Shown in pieces: positions 41,581-50,580 of a stretch of DNA of 64,000 bases (the stretch's first letter is position 1; every line of letters begins with the position of its first letter). The translations under genes and the position numbers were made by a program. The notes beneath the pieces are model-generated. The model searched no databases. It was not told the DNA's origin and was given only the letters and a program-made list of their open reading frames with translations. The stretch covers positions 186,001-250,000 of the forward strand of contig NZ_WOTN01000002.1 in assembly GCF_010993745.1 (NCBI RefSeq), read 5' to 3'. The DNA comes from Fodinicola acaciae (GTDB lineage Bacteria > Actinomycetota > Actinomycetes > Mycobacteriales > HKI-0501).

Positions 41581-41620
41581 CTGGAGCCGCCGGATTTCGG
41601 CAGCTCCAGGCCTTCTTTTC
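41581..41620 (+). terminator. Second terminator-like hairpin
   Basis: CTGGAGC pairs with GCTCCAG around an inner GCCG...CGGC stem, followed by a pyrimidine run CCTTCTTTTC. Confidence 0.5.
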
Positions 41621-41678
41621 TGTCTCATCGCCGCGCTGGCAGCCAAAAGAAGGGCGCCGTCAAACTCCGCCGGCCGCG

Positions 41679-41706
41679 TTGACAGCGCAACCGGCGCTGT
41701 TACATT
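41679..41706 (+). promoter_or_regulatory. Promoter of the polysaccharide-degradation operon
   Basis: TTGACA (41679-41684), 16-base spacer containing AGCGC-AACCG-GCGCT, and TACATT (41701-41706), 66 bases before the GH105 start. The spacer dyad may be an operator. No other promoter is evident before the end of the operon at 53004. Confidence 0.6.
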
Positions 41707-41771
41707 CCGGGCACAGATCCTATCTCTCCCTTTCCACTCTCGGTTTCTGCCGTCGCTGACTGAGGAGGAAC

Positions 41772-42929
41772 ATGAACCGGATCTACTCCTGGATCGCCGC
41801 GGTGTTGCTGACCGCGTCGGCGTTGCTGAGCGTGCCGGCTTCGCTTTCCGCGCGCGAAAAACCAGCTCCGGCGGACTGGTCGGTGGCGATGGTCGAGTCG
41901 ACCATGGCGCGCTACACGCCGAGCACGATCGGCGGCTGGTCGTATCCGGTCGGCCTCTATCTCTACGGCCAGTATCTGGTCTACCAGCGTACGCACGACC
42001 CGCGTTACCTGAGCTTCGTCAAACGTTGGGTCGACCGGTTCGTCGACTCCTCGGGAAACATCGGGCAGAGCTTCAACAACCTGGACAGCATGCTCGCCGG
42101 CCGGCTGCTGGTCATCATGTACGACGAGACGCACCAGGCGAAATACCGCACGGCGGCAACGAAAATCCGGAACCGGCTCAAGACCTATCCGCGTACGTCC
42201 GACGGCGGCTTCTGGCACGCGACCTCGACCAGCCGGCAGCACCAGCTGTGGGCCGACGGCGCGTTCATGGTGAATCCGTTCCTCGCCGAATACGGCCGGG
42301 AGTTCGGTGACACGGCCTACGCCTACGACGAGGTCACCAAGCAGCTGGCCGTCTACGGTGGTCATCTGCAGGTGGCTAACGGGCTGCTGAGACACGCGTA
42401 CGACGAGTCCAAGACGCAGAGCTGGGCCGATCCGAAGACCGGACTCGCTCCGGAGCACTGGTGTCGCGCCATCGGCTGGTATGCGATGGCGACGGTCAAC
42501 ATCCTCGACATCGTTCCGGCCAACCAGCCGCGGCGTGCGGAGTTGTTGAGCATTCTGGCCAAACTCGCGGCCGGCCTGGAGCATTACCAGGATCCGGCGA
42601 CCGGACGATGGTTCCAGGTCGTCGACAAAGGCAACCGCTCCGACAACTGGACCGAGACCTCGTGTTCCAGCATGTTCGCCTTCGCATTGTCGCGAGCGGT
42701 CCAGCAGCACTACATCGACCCGCATTATGACGCCGTCGCCAAGCGCGCTTATCAAGGCGTACTCGCCAAAATCTCGCTCGGCAGCGACGGCCGTACGAAC
42801 CTGACCGACATCAGCGTCGGCACCAATGTCGGTGATTACGCCTACTACCTCGCGCGTGACCGGGCCACCAACGACTTCCACGGCCTCGGGGCCTTCCTGA
42901 TCATGTCCGAGCAACTCAGGGGACGGTGA
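41772..42929 (+). CDS. Secreted GH105 unsaturated glycuronyl hydrolase (YteR/YesR-like)
   Basis: 385-aa protein with a Sec signal (IAAVLLTASALLSVPASLSA). The (alpha/alpha)6 barrel shows family motifs FNNLDSMLAGRLLVIMY, HQLWADGAFMVNPF, EHWCRAIGWYAMA and DNWTETSCSSMFAFAL. GH105 enzymes hydrate the unsaturated galacturonyl end left by pectin or rhamnogalacturonan lyases. First gene of the operon; its stop overlaps the next GTG. Secretion is less usual than cytoplasmic location in bacilli and fits extracellular breakdown here. Confidence 0.88.
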   Translation: MNRIYSWIAAVLLTASALLSVPASLSAREKPAPADWSVAMVESTMARYTPSTIGGWSYPVGLYLYGQYLVYQRTHDPRYLSFVKRWVDRFVDSSGNIGQSFNNLDSMLAGRLLVIMYDETHQAKYRTAATKIRNRLKTYPRTSDGGFWHATSTSRQHQLWADGAFMVNPFLAEYGREFGDTAYAYDEVTKQLAVYGGHLQVANGLLRHAYDESKTQSWADPKTGLAPEHWCRAIGWYAMATVNILDIVPANQPRRAELLSILAKLAAGLEHYQDPATGRWFQVVDKGNRSDNWTETSCSSMFAFALSRAVQQHYIDPHYDAVAKRAYQGVLAKISLGSDGRTNLTDISVGTNVGDYAYYLARDRATNDFHGLGAFLIMSEQLRGR

Positions 42930-43704
42930 CGATGGTATTCTCTCGGCGGACGGTTCTCGGCGGCATCGTCGGCGCCGCCGCGACAGCCGCGATTCCAACT
43001 GCCGCGCCGACGTGGACGCTGCGGTGGTCGCCGGAGGCCAGCAGGGACGGGCTGAAGGCCTTCGAGACGGTCGAGGACGACCGGGCCAACTCGCATCCGG
43101 CCGGCCATCCGCACATTTTCGTGGAAGGCAACAACTTCCGCTTCAACATGCACACCGTCGACCGGGACACCAGCACCGACCGGCAGCGCCAGGAGGTCAC
43201 CGGCAACCGGACCGGCGGCTCGTACCTGCAGTGGAAACCCGGCCAGACCTGGCGTGTCACGTACTCGATGTTCATCCCCACCTCGCTGAAGGCGACGACC
43301 ACCTTCACGCACATCATGCAGATGAAACAGCCGGGCACCGGCTCGGCGCCGATCATCGTCCAGTCATTGCGCCGAAACGGCAGCACGCCGACGATCGAGC
43401 TGAAGCTTTCGAGAAGAACATCCTGGTCGGCCACACCGATCTGGCCCCGCTGCAAAACAAGTGGATCGACGTCGACTTCCAGCTGAAGATCGGCAACGGC
43501 ACCGCCGGGTCCGTACGGTGGATCGTCAAGGACGGCGGCAAAACCGTGGTCGACGCGAGCAAGACCGGTGTGGACACGTTCCTGGAGGACCGGGTCCGGC
43601 CGAAATGGGGGATCTACCGGTCGCTCGGCGACACTTCCGGTTCCCTGCAGAACTGCTATCTGCTTCTCACCAACATGCGCGGCTACCAACTCACCGGAGC
43701 CTGA
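42926..43704 (+). pseudogene. Polysaccharide lyase-like secreted protein, interrupted by one frameshift
   Basis: The frame from GTG 42926 encodes a Tat-like signal (FSRRTVLGGIVGAAATAAIP) and a jelly-roll lyase part (WSPEASRDGLKAFETVEDD; GNNFRFNMHTVDRD; YLQWKPGQTWRVTYSMFIP) to about 43405, then turns to nonsense and stops at 43486. The second frame continues perfectly as AFEKNILVGHTDLAPLQNKW, then WIVKDGGKTVVDASKTGVDTFLEDRV and ends at 43704. One extra G in GAAGCTTTC (GAAGGCTTTC) restores a protein of about 259 residues resembling PF14099 (heparinase I-like) lyases. GTG overlaps the GH105 stop. Either a true lesion or an assembly error. Confidence 0.8.
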
Positions 43705-43705
43705 C

Positions 43706-45214
43706 GTGAAAAGAGTGTGTGTCCTCGTCCTGTTCGCGCTGTCGCTGGTTGTCGGCCTGGCGATGCCGACCGTCTCGTACGCGGCGGTGAACCTCAACGT
43801 CCGCGACTACGGTGCCACCGGCAACGGATCCACCAATGACACGACCGCGATCAACAACGCGATCACCGCGGCCAACGCGGCGACCGGCGGCGGGATCGTA
43901 CGTTTTCCGGCCGGCACCTACAAATCGGCCAACTCGATCCACATGAAGAGCAACGTGACGCTGCAGCTCGACTCCGGCGCCACCATCGTCGGATCCAGCG
44001 CCGACAACTACGACGCGGCCGAATCCAACCCCAACGACAACTACCAGGACTACGGCCACAGCCATTTCCATGACGCGATGATCTGGGGCAACAACCTCAC
44101 CAACATCGGTTTCGTCGGCTCCGGCACCATCGACGGCGGCGGCAACCTGATCACCGGCAACCCGAAGTCCGGCGAGGCCGACAAGATCATCTCGCTGACC
44201 CGCTGCGACGGCCTGACCGTCAGCGGCATCAAGCTGCGCCGCGGCGGCCATTTCGCGATGCTCATCAACGACTGCAAAAACGTCACGTCGGACCACCTGA
44301 CGATCGACACGGCCAGCGACCGCGACGGCTGGAACGTGATCAGCACGACCAATGTCACGATCACCAACGCCAACATCGCCGCCAACGACGACGCGTTGGT
44401 GTTCAAGAGCGACTACGCGCTCGGTGCCAAGCTGCCAAACGGAAACGTCACGGTGACCGACTCGCACCTGTCGGCGAAGTGCTGCAACGCCCTGATGTTC
44501 GGCTCGGAGACCTGCGGTGATTTCACCGGCTATCACTTCCAGCACATCGACATCACCGGAGCGCAGAAGTCCGGTCTCGGCATGGTTTCCATGGATGGCG
44601 CCAACATCTCCGACGTGCATTACCGCGACATCACGATGACCGGCGTACGGTCGCCGATCATGCAGAAGATCGGCACCCGAAAACGATGTGGCAACAACCC
44701 CGGCGTCGGCCACATCAGCAACATCACGTACGACAACATCACCGCGACCGGGGTGAGCCCGTCGTTCAGCCCGACACTGTGGGGTGAGTCCGGCGGCAAC
44801 CGGATCAGCGGCGTGACCTTCACCAACGTCAACATCACCGTGCCCGGCGGCAACGGCACGATGGGGACCGGTGTGCCGAGCAACGACCCCAAGGACTACA
44901 ACCCCAAGAGCATCGGCACCCGGCCGGCTTTCGGTTGGTACGTGCACAACGCCAACAACATCAGATTTGTCAACAGTTCCGTACGTTTCGCGTCCAACGA
45001 CGGTCGTCCGGCGGTCATCGCCAACGGCGCGAGCGCGCTGACTTTCGACCATTTCGTCGCGCAGCGCGGAAGCAACAGCCCCAACGACCTCAACTTCCAG
45101 TCGGTGACCGGATATTGCGTACGCGCCAGCACCAACACCGGTGGCGGTGCGCTGAGGATCAGTGCGACCGGTTCGTCGCAGTCGTGCGTCGACAACGTGG
45201 ATGGTCGGCAATGA
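43706..45214 (+). CDS. Secreted GH28-like polygalacturonase / right-handed beta-helix protein
   Basis: 502-aa protein with a signal peptide (VLFALSLVVGLAMPTVSYA). The pectate-lyase-3-like N-terminus (VNLNVRDYGATGNGSTNDTTAINNAI) opens a beta helix with GH28-like active-site stretches: SDRDGWNVI and the Asp pair at 228-229 (ANDDALVFKSD). The GH28 His/Arg motifs are not in canonical form (IMQKIGTRKRCG stands where RIK is usual), so the substrate may differ from homogalacturonan; rhamnogalacturonan is possible. GTG start one base after the lyase stop. Confidence 0.82.
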   Translation: MKRVCVLVLFALSLVVGLAMPTVSYAAVNLNVRDYGATGNGSTNDTTAINNAITAANAATGGGIVRFPAGTYKSANSIHMKSNVTLQLDSGATIVGSSADNYDAAESNPNDNYQDYGHSHFHDAMIWGNNLTNIGFVGSGTIDGGGNLITGNPKSGEADKIISLTRCDGLTVSGIKLRRGGHFAMLINDCKNVTSDHLTIDTASDRDGWNVISTTNVTITNANIAANDDALVFKSDYALGAKLPNGNVTVTDSHLSAKCCNALMFGSETCGDFTGYHFQHIDITGAQKSGLGMVSMDGANISDVHYRDITMTGVRSPIMQKIGTRKRCGNNPGVGHISNITYDNITATGVSPSFSPTLWGESGGNRISGVTFTNVNITVPGGNGTMGTGVPSNDPKDYNPKSIGTRPAFGWYVHNANNIRFVNSSVRFASNDGRPAVIANGASALTFDHFVAQRGSNSPNDLNFQSVTGYCVRASTNTGGGALRISATGSSQSCVDNVDGRQ

Positions 45215-47016
45215 TAAGGAAAACTCTCGTCGTTCTCGTCGCACTGGTCCTGGTCCTGGTGCCTGGACCGGCAAAGGCCGACCTGCAGAACCCACGGCAG
45301 GCCTTCCTGCGCGGCTCGGTGTCCGGACTTTTCCTGCACTGGGGTGAGCGTACGGCGCCGGCGCACACCAACTGCGCGGCGTGGGAGAAGGACGTCAACA
45401 GCGGTGGCTGGACGCCGGACTACTGGGTCAAGGAGGCACAGAAGCTGCACGCGCAGTATCTGGTGCTGGCCACCTTCCACAGCCGGCTCGGTTACGCGCG
45501 GCCGTGGCCGTCGAAGATTCCCGGCAGCTGCAGCACAAAACGCGACTTTCTCGGCGAGCTCATCGCCGCGGCGAAAAGCCGAGGACTGCGGGTCATCCTC
45601 TACATGACCGACGATCCGCAGTGGCACAACGAAGGCGGCCACGAGTGGCTCAACTCCGCCGCGTACTCGTCGTACAAAGGCCACAACGTCGACCTGACCA
45701 CCCGCGACGGGTTCGGCGAGTTTTCCTACGACAACTTCTTCGAGGTCATGGACCGCTATCCGGACCTCGGTGGCTTCTGGATCGACAACGACAACGCGTA
45801 CTGGGAAAGCCACAACCTCTACGCGCAGATCTACCAGAAACGGCCGAACTACACGCTCAGCAACAACAACGAAGACACCCCGATCATGGACATGATCAGC
45901 AACGAGCAGAAAACCGGCATGACGCCGTCGTACGACTATCCGCAGGCCATCTACACGGCCGCGCCGCGGCTGATCGAGGCGGACTTCAAGCTGCCATCGA
46001 CCGGTGCCTGGTGGTATGACGGCTCGAACCCGTCGGTCGACCGCACGCTCACGCTCGGCCGGCTGGTCACCAACGCCGGCTCGTCGGTGAAGGCGCTGAT
46101 GGCCGAAACCGCCCAGGTCAACGGAAAGTTCCCGAGCAACCAGGAAGCGTTCAACAACTTCGTGAACGGCTGGATCGCGCCGATCTGGGATTCGTTGCAC
46201 GGCACCGAAGGCGGCGGCTACCTGTACGGCGGCCTGCAGCCCGGCGCCTGGAACGACGGCGCGTACGGCGTCACCACGATCAGCAAGACCGATCCGGACC
46301 TGCACTACATCCACGTCATCACCAAGCCGTCGGGCAGCACGTTGCGGGTGCGGGACAACGGATATCGCGTGACCGGTGTGACGAATCCGCGTACCGGCGC
46401 GGCGATCGCGTACAGCCAGGCCGGTGGTTCGTTGACACTGACAGGTTTGAGTGGCTGGGACCCCTACGACACGGTCTTCAAGGTCACCACCAACGGCCGC
46501 GTCGGCATCTATCCGCCGTCCACGTACACGATGAGCGCGAGTGCGTCGGCCGGCGGTCATCCGGCCTCGGCCGCCGCCGACGGCGACTATCTGTCCTACT
46601 GGGACAGCAACAAAACCACGCCGGTGTCGCTGCGCTTCGACCTCGGCTCGGCGAAGCGGATCCAGTATCTCGGCATCAACCAGCGCGAGGATTCGGTGAG
46701 CTACAGCCGATCCAGCACCGAGCAGTCCGCGCGCATCAAGGACTATCGGGTATATGTGAGCGCCGACGGCACGAACTGGGGAAATCCGGTGAGGTCCGGG
46801 ACGCTGCCGAGTCGTCGTGGCGTACAGTTCATCGACCTGCCGGCGACGACCGCGCGACACATACGGCTTGAGGTCGTCGACACGTACGCGGCCTCCAGCG
46901 ACACGACGCGTTACAAGAGACTGCGCGTCGACGAGGCGTGGATCGGCTCGGACTATGCCACCAGCGGGGGAGGCGGAGGTCCGCAGCCGGTCCGCCAGGA
47001 GGTGAGCGCGCCGTGA
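45211..47016 (+). CDS. Secreted GH29-like alpha-L-fucosidase with F5/8-type (CBM32-like) domain
   Basis: 601-aa protein with a signal peptide (TLVVLVALVLVLVPGPAKA). The barrel has FLHWGERTAPAHTNCAAWE, YLVLATFHSRLG and a likely nucleophile Asp at 192 in GGFWIDNDNAYW, the position of the WFDG Asp of fucosidases. Residues about 445-590 form a galactose-binding-like domain (ASAGGHPASAAADGDYLSYWDSN; VSLRFDLGSAKRIQYLGINQRED; RHIRLEVVDTYA). It would remove fucose or a similar deoxy sugar from side chains. ATG overlaps the previous stop as ATGA. Confidence 0.8.
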   Translation: MIRKTLVVLVALVLVLVPGPAKADLQNPRQAFLRGSVSGLFLHWGERTAPAHTNCAAWEKDVNSGGWTPDYWVKEAQKLHAQYLVLATFHSRLGYARPWPSKIPGSCSTKRDFLGELIAAAKSRGLRVILYMTDDPQWHNEGGHEWLNSAAYSSYKGHNVDLTTRDGFGEFSYDNFFEVMDRYPDLGGFWIDNDNAYWESHNLYAQIYQKRPNYTLSNNNEDTPIMDMISNEQKTGMTPSYDYPQAIYTAAPRLIEADFKLPSTGAWWYDGSNPSVDRTLTLGRLVTNAGSSVKALMAETAQVNGKFPSNQEAFNNFVNGWIAPIWDSLHGTEGGGYLYGGLQPGAWNDGAYGVTTISKTDPDLHYIHVITKPSGSTLRVRDNGYRVTGVTNPRTGAAIAYSQAGGSLTLTGLSGWDPYDTVFKVTTNGRVGIYPPSTYTMSASASAGGHPASAAADGDYLSYWDSNKTTPVSLRFDLGSAKRIQYLGINQREDSVSYSRSSTEQSARIKDYRVYVSADGTNWGNPVRSGTLPSRRGVQFIDLPATTARHIRLEVVDTYAASSDTTRYKRLRVDEAWIGSDYATSGGGGGPQPVRQEVSAP

Positions 47017-48353
47017 ACCGCCTGATCACCGCGGTCGTTCTGCTGGCCGCATTGCTTGTCGCGCCGGCAAAAGTGGCCGCCTCCGACAACGGACAGTCGA
47101 TCCGGCCGGCGATGGGCTGGAGCAGCTGGAGCTTCGTCCGTCGCTGGCCGACCGAGACGAAAATCAAACAGCAGGCGCTCGCGCTGAAAAACAGCGGGCT
47201 GCCCGCGCACGGTTTCGTCTACGTCAACCTGGACGACTTCTACCAGAAATGCGACGCCAACGGTTTCCAGGTCGACGGCAACGGCCGCTGGCTGGTCGAT
47301 CCGGCGAAGTTTCCCAACGGCATCAAGGCGTTGGCCGACTACGTCCATGGACTCGGCCTGAAGTTCGGTTTCTACGTGACGCCGGGGATCGCCGAGAACG
47401 CGGTCACCAGGAACACGCCGGTCGCCGGCACGCCGTATCACGCCAAGGACATCGCGGACACCAGCCGTACGCAGAAAAACTACAACTGCAAGCACATGTA
47501 TCGGCTCAACTACAGCAGTCCCGGCGCGCAGGCGTTCGTCGACTCGTGGGCCGCGCAGTATGCGTCGTGGGGGGTCGACTACCTGAAGATCGACGGGGTC
47601 GACGCCACGACGATCGACGACGTCAAAGCATGGGACAAGGCGCTGCGCAGGACCGGCCGGCCGATCAATTTCGCGTTGTCCAACAACCTGCCGATCGCCA
47701 ACGCCTCGACCTGGCGGCAATACGCGAACAGCTGGCGTACGCAGGGAGATGTCGAGTGCTATTGCGGTCCTGGCCCGAATGGCAGCGGCTATCCGCTGAC
47801 CGACTGGAAGCACGTCTCCGGCCGGTTCAACTCCGCGGCGAGCTGGCAGCAGTGGGCCGGCCCCGGCGGCTGGAACGACCTGGACTCGTTGCAGCTCGGC
47901 AACGGCGACAAAGTCGGCCTGACCGCCGACCAACGCCGTACGCATTTCACATTGTGGGCCATGGCCGCCTCGCCCCTGTTGCTCGGCACCGACCTGACCG
48001 CGTTGAACAACACCGACATGGCGATGCTGACCAACGACCGGATCATCGCCGTCGACCAGGACGGCGTGGCCGCGGCGCGGATCGTCAACAGTGGCGTCAA
48101 ACAGGTCTGGCGCAAGAAAGAAGCCAACGGCGACTACGTCGTGGCGCTGTTCAACACCGGCACGTCCGGAAACTCGACGGTCAGCGTCGACTGGTCGCAG
48201 GTCGGTTTCAGCGGCAGCGCGGACGTGACCGACCTGTGGTCGGGAAAGCACGTCGGCACCGTGACCAACTCCTACAGCGCGACCCTGCGACCCGGTGAGA
48301 CGCGGCTGATCCGGGCCAGGCCCGGCAGCGCAACGAATCTGGCCCTTTCCTGA
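47013..48353 (+). CDS. Secreted GH27 alpha-galactosidase
   Basis: 446-aa protein, signal peptide LITAVVLLAALLVAPAKVAA. GH27 motifs are present: PAMGWSSWSFV, YVNLDDFYQK, the nucleophile Asp in YLKIDGVDA (about 202) and the acid/base Asp in GGWNDLDSLQLGN; the C-terminal beta domain follows (LFNTGTSGNSTVSVDWSQVG). Removes alpha-linked galactose, or arabinopyranose, from galactomannan or pectin side chains. GTG start overlaps the fucosidase stop. Confidence 0.88.
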   Translation: MNRLITAVVLLAALLVAPAKVAASDNGQSIRPAMGWSSWSFVRRWPTETKIKQQALALKNSGLPAHGFVYVNLDDFYQKCDANGFQVDGNGRWLVDPAKFPNGIKALADYVHGLGLKFGFYVTPGIAENAVTRNTPVAGTPYHAKDIADTSRTQKNYNCKHMYRLNYSSPGAQAFVDSWAAQYASWGVDYLKIDGVDATTIDDVKAWDKALRRTGRPINFALSNNLPIANASTWRQYANSWRTQGDVECYCGPGPNGSGYPLTDWKHVSGRFNSAASWQQWAGPGGWNDLDSLQLGNGDKVGLTADQRRTHFTLWAMAASPLLLGTDLTALNNTDMAMLTNDRIIAVDQDGVAAARIVNSGVKQVWRKKEANGDYVVALFNTGTSGNSTVSVDWSQVGFSGSADVTDLWSGKHVGTVTNSYSATLRPGETRLIRARPGSATNLALS

Positions 48354-48372
48354 CCCTGAAGGGATTCACCTC

Positions 48373-49338
48373 ATGCGCAGCTTTCTGCGGACCGTCATGG
48401 CCGGCGCACTCGCGGCCCTGGTCCTGGCGCCAACGCCGTCGTACGCGGCACCGGCCGGCATCCAGGCCGCACCGTACGAGTATTTCGGCTGGGGCAATCC
48501 GCAAAGTCCGGCCTCGGTGATGTCGGCGACCGGCGTGAAGTGGTTCACGCTGGCCTTCATCCTGTCCAAGGGCACCTGCAGTCCGGCCTGGGACGGCAGC
48601 CGCCCGCTGACTGGCGGCTCGGATCAGTCGAATATCAACGCGATCCGCGCCAAAGGCGGCGATGTCGTCGTTTCCTTCGGTGGCTGGAGTGGCAACAAGC
48701 TCGGCCAGTCGTGCTCGAGCGCCGGCGCTTTGGCCGGTGCGTACCAAAAAGTGATCAACGCCTACGGGCTGAAAGCGATCGACATCGACATCGAGGCCGG
48801 CGAGTTCACCAGCTCGACCGTCCGGCAACGGGTCGTGGACGCGCTGAAAACCGTACGCGCCAACAATCCCGGCCTGATCACCTACCTGACCTTCGGGACG
48901 ACGCCGAGCGGTCCGGACGGCAATGGCGCGGATCTGATCAAGCGTGGCGCCAAGTCCGGCCTGGCCAACGACGGCTGGATCATCATGCCGTTCGACTTCG
49001 GCGGCCACAGCGGCTCGATGGGGGCGGCGACCGTCAGTGCCCTGGAAGGCCTGAAGAAGACGGTGAAAAGTGCTTACGGCTACAGTGACGGCGACGCGTA
49101 CCGGCACATCGGCCTGTCGTCGATGAACGGCAAGACCGACGAGTCGGACGAGACGGTCAGCACCGGCGACTTCAACACCATGCTCGCGTACGCGCAACAG
49201 CACCACATCGCGCGTTTCGCGTTCTGGTCGATCAACCGTGACCGGCAGTGCGGCTCCGGCAGCGACGGCGACTCGTGCAGCGGGATTTCGCAGTCGGCCT
49301 ACGCGTTCACCAAGATCGTCGTGAAATACCAGGGATAG
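48373..49338 (+). CDS. Secreted GH18 chitinase-like protein
   Basis: 321-aa protein with a signal peptide (AGALAALVLAPTPSYA). The TIM-barrel shows VKWFTLAFIL, GGDVVVSFGGWSG and the catalytic DxDxE signature as AIDIDIEAGEF (acid Glu at 141). It belongs to the bacterial chitinase group seen alone or with CBMs in actinomycetes. Its presence within a pectin-oriented operon suggests attack on mixed plant and fungal material. ATG start 19 bases after the GH27 stop. Confidence 0.87.
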   Translation: MRSFLRTVMAGALAALVLAPTPSYAAPAGIQAAPYEYFGWGNPQSPASVMSATGVKWFTLAFILSKGTCSPAWDGSRPLTGGSDQSNINAIRAKGGDVVVSFGGWSGNKLGQSCSSAGALAGAYQKVINAYGLKAIDIDIEAGEFTSSTVRQRVVDALKTVRANNPGLITYLTFGTTPSGPDGNGADLIKRGAKSGLANDGWIIMPFDFGGHSGSMGAATVSALEGLKKTVKSAYGYSDGDAYRHIGLSSMNGKTDESDETVSTGDFNTMLAYAQQHHIARFAFWSINRDRQCGSGSDGDSCSGISQSAYAFTKIVVKYQG

Positions 49339-49342
49339 CGCC

Positions 49343-50566
49343 ATGAAAATCATCGGAGCACTCGCGCTCAGCCTGGTCCTGCTGCCGGCCGGCGCGACGC
49401 ACGCGGCCCCGGCCGAGGTCACGGTGCCGTTTGGCAGTCACCAACGGCCATACGTCTCCGGGACGCTCAAGCCGACCGGCGACCAGGCGGCCATCGACCA
49501 GACCGTGATCACTCGCTACAACCAGTGGAAGTCCGCGTTTCTCAAGCACAACTGTGGAAACGGCTGGGTCGAGACGTACTCGCCGGACGCCGACCATCCA
49601 TACGTCGCCGAGGGCCAGGGTTACGGCATGGTGATCACCGCGCTGATGGCCGGCGCGGATCCGGACGCCAAAGCCAACTTCGACGGCATGGTCAAGTTCG
49701 TGCTGGCGCATCCGTCGGTGAACAACCACAATCTGCTGGCCGCCGAACAGAACAGCTCGTGCCGCAGTGTCGACGGCTCCGACTCGGCGACCGACGGCGA
49801 CCTCGACGTGGCCTATGGCCTGCTGCTGGCCGATGTGCAGTGGGGAAGCGGAGGGACTTACAACTACAAGGATCTGGCCGTCAAACACATCAACGCGATC
49901 AAGGCGAGCGAGGTCAACTCGTCCACGCATCTCATGTTGCTCGGCGACTGGTCCGACTCCGGCGAGTCGCATCACAACATCACGCGATCGTCGGATTTCC
50001 TGATCGACCACTTCCGCGCCTTCCGGAAGGCGACCGGCGACAGCGCCTGGGACACGATCCGCGCGGCACACCAGAAACTGATCACCTCGCAGCAGGCGAA
50101 GTACGCGCCGAACACCGGACTGCTGGCCGATTTCATCGTCAACACCAACACAACTCCGAAGCCGGCCTCCGGCCAGGTGCTGGAGGGACCGCACGACGGC
50201 GACTACTCGTGGAACGCCTGCCGTGATCCGTGGCGGATCGGCTCCGACGCGGTCACCAGTGGTGACAGCGCTTCCGCCGCGTCCGCGCGAAAACTCAACA
50301 GCTGGATCAAAAGCAAGACCAGTGGCAACGCCAACTCGATCCAGACCGGCTACAAGCTCAGCGGCTCGGTTTCCGAGAGTGGCTCGGACATGGCCTACAC
50401 CGCACCGTTCGCGGTGGCCGCGCTGACCGACGCCGGCTCGCAGGCCTGGCTGGACGCGCTGTGGCACAAGCTGGCGACCACGTCGATCGACTCTTCGCTC
50501 TATTACGGCGGAAGCGTGCAGCTCCAGTCGATGATCGTCGTCTCAGGCAACTACTGGGTCCCCTGA
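49343..50566 (+). CDS. Secreted GH8 endoglucanase/xylanase/chitosanase
   Basis: 407-aa protein with a signal peptide (IIGALALSLVLLPAGATHA). GH8 features: YVAEGQGYGMVITALMAG with the acid Glu at 90, and ATDGDLDVAYGLLLADVQWG with an Asp at 151; YSWNACRDPWRIGSDAV follows. The family cleaves cellulose, xylan or chitosan by inversion; chitosan would suit the neighbouring GH18, which is inference. Four bases after the GH18 stop. Confidence 0.9.
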   Translation: MKIIGALALSLVLLPAGATHAAPAEVTVPFGSHQRPYVSGTLKPTGDQAAIDQTVITRYNQWKSAFLKHNCGNGWVETYSPDADHPYVAEGQGYGMVITALMAGADPDAKANFDGMVKFVLAHPSVNNHNLLAAEQNSSCRSVDGSDSATDGDLDVAYGLLLADVQWGSGGTYNYKDLAVKHINAIKASEVNSSTHLMLLGDWSDSGESHHNITRSSDFLIDHFRAFRKATGDSAWDTIRAAHQKLITSQQAKYAPNTGLLADFIVNTNTTPKPASGQVLEGPHDGDYSWNACRDPWRIGSDAVTSGDSASAASARKLNSWIKSKTSGNANSIQTGYKLSGSVSESGSDMAYTAPFAVAALTDAGSQAWLDALWHKLATTSIDSSLYYGGSVQLQSMIVVSGNYWVP

Positions 50567-50580
50567 CCGTGAGGACAAAG

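Larger units (their letters stand above)
41461..41678. other. Intergenic region with two terminator-like hairpins
   Basis: No gene found. It holds a palindrome GAATGCATTC (41527-41536), the hairpin ATGGCCG-CTTA-CGGCCAT followed by TTTT (41540-41561), and a second hairpin CTGGAGC...GCTCCAG (41581-41609) followed by CCTTCTTTTC. Both would end transcription from the left and insulate the polysaccharide operon. Confidence 0.55.

Noticed and set aside
41529-41759. Small open frame before the GH105 gene
   Set aside because: It crosses terminator-like hairpins and the promoter and has no ribosome-binding site or family resemblance.
43691-45295. 534-codon open frame opposite the GH28 gene
   Set aside because: No recognisable domain, Val/Asp/Arg-rich composition typical of antisense high-GC frames; the plus-strand gene has signal peptide and beta-helix motifs.
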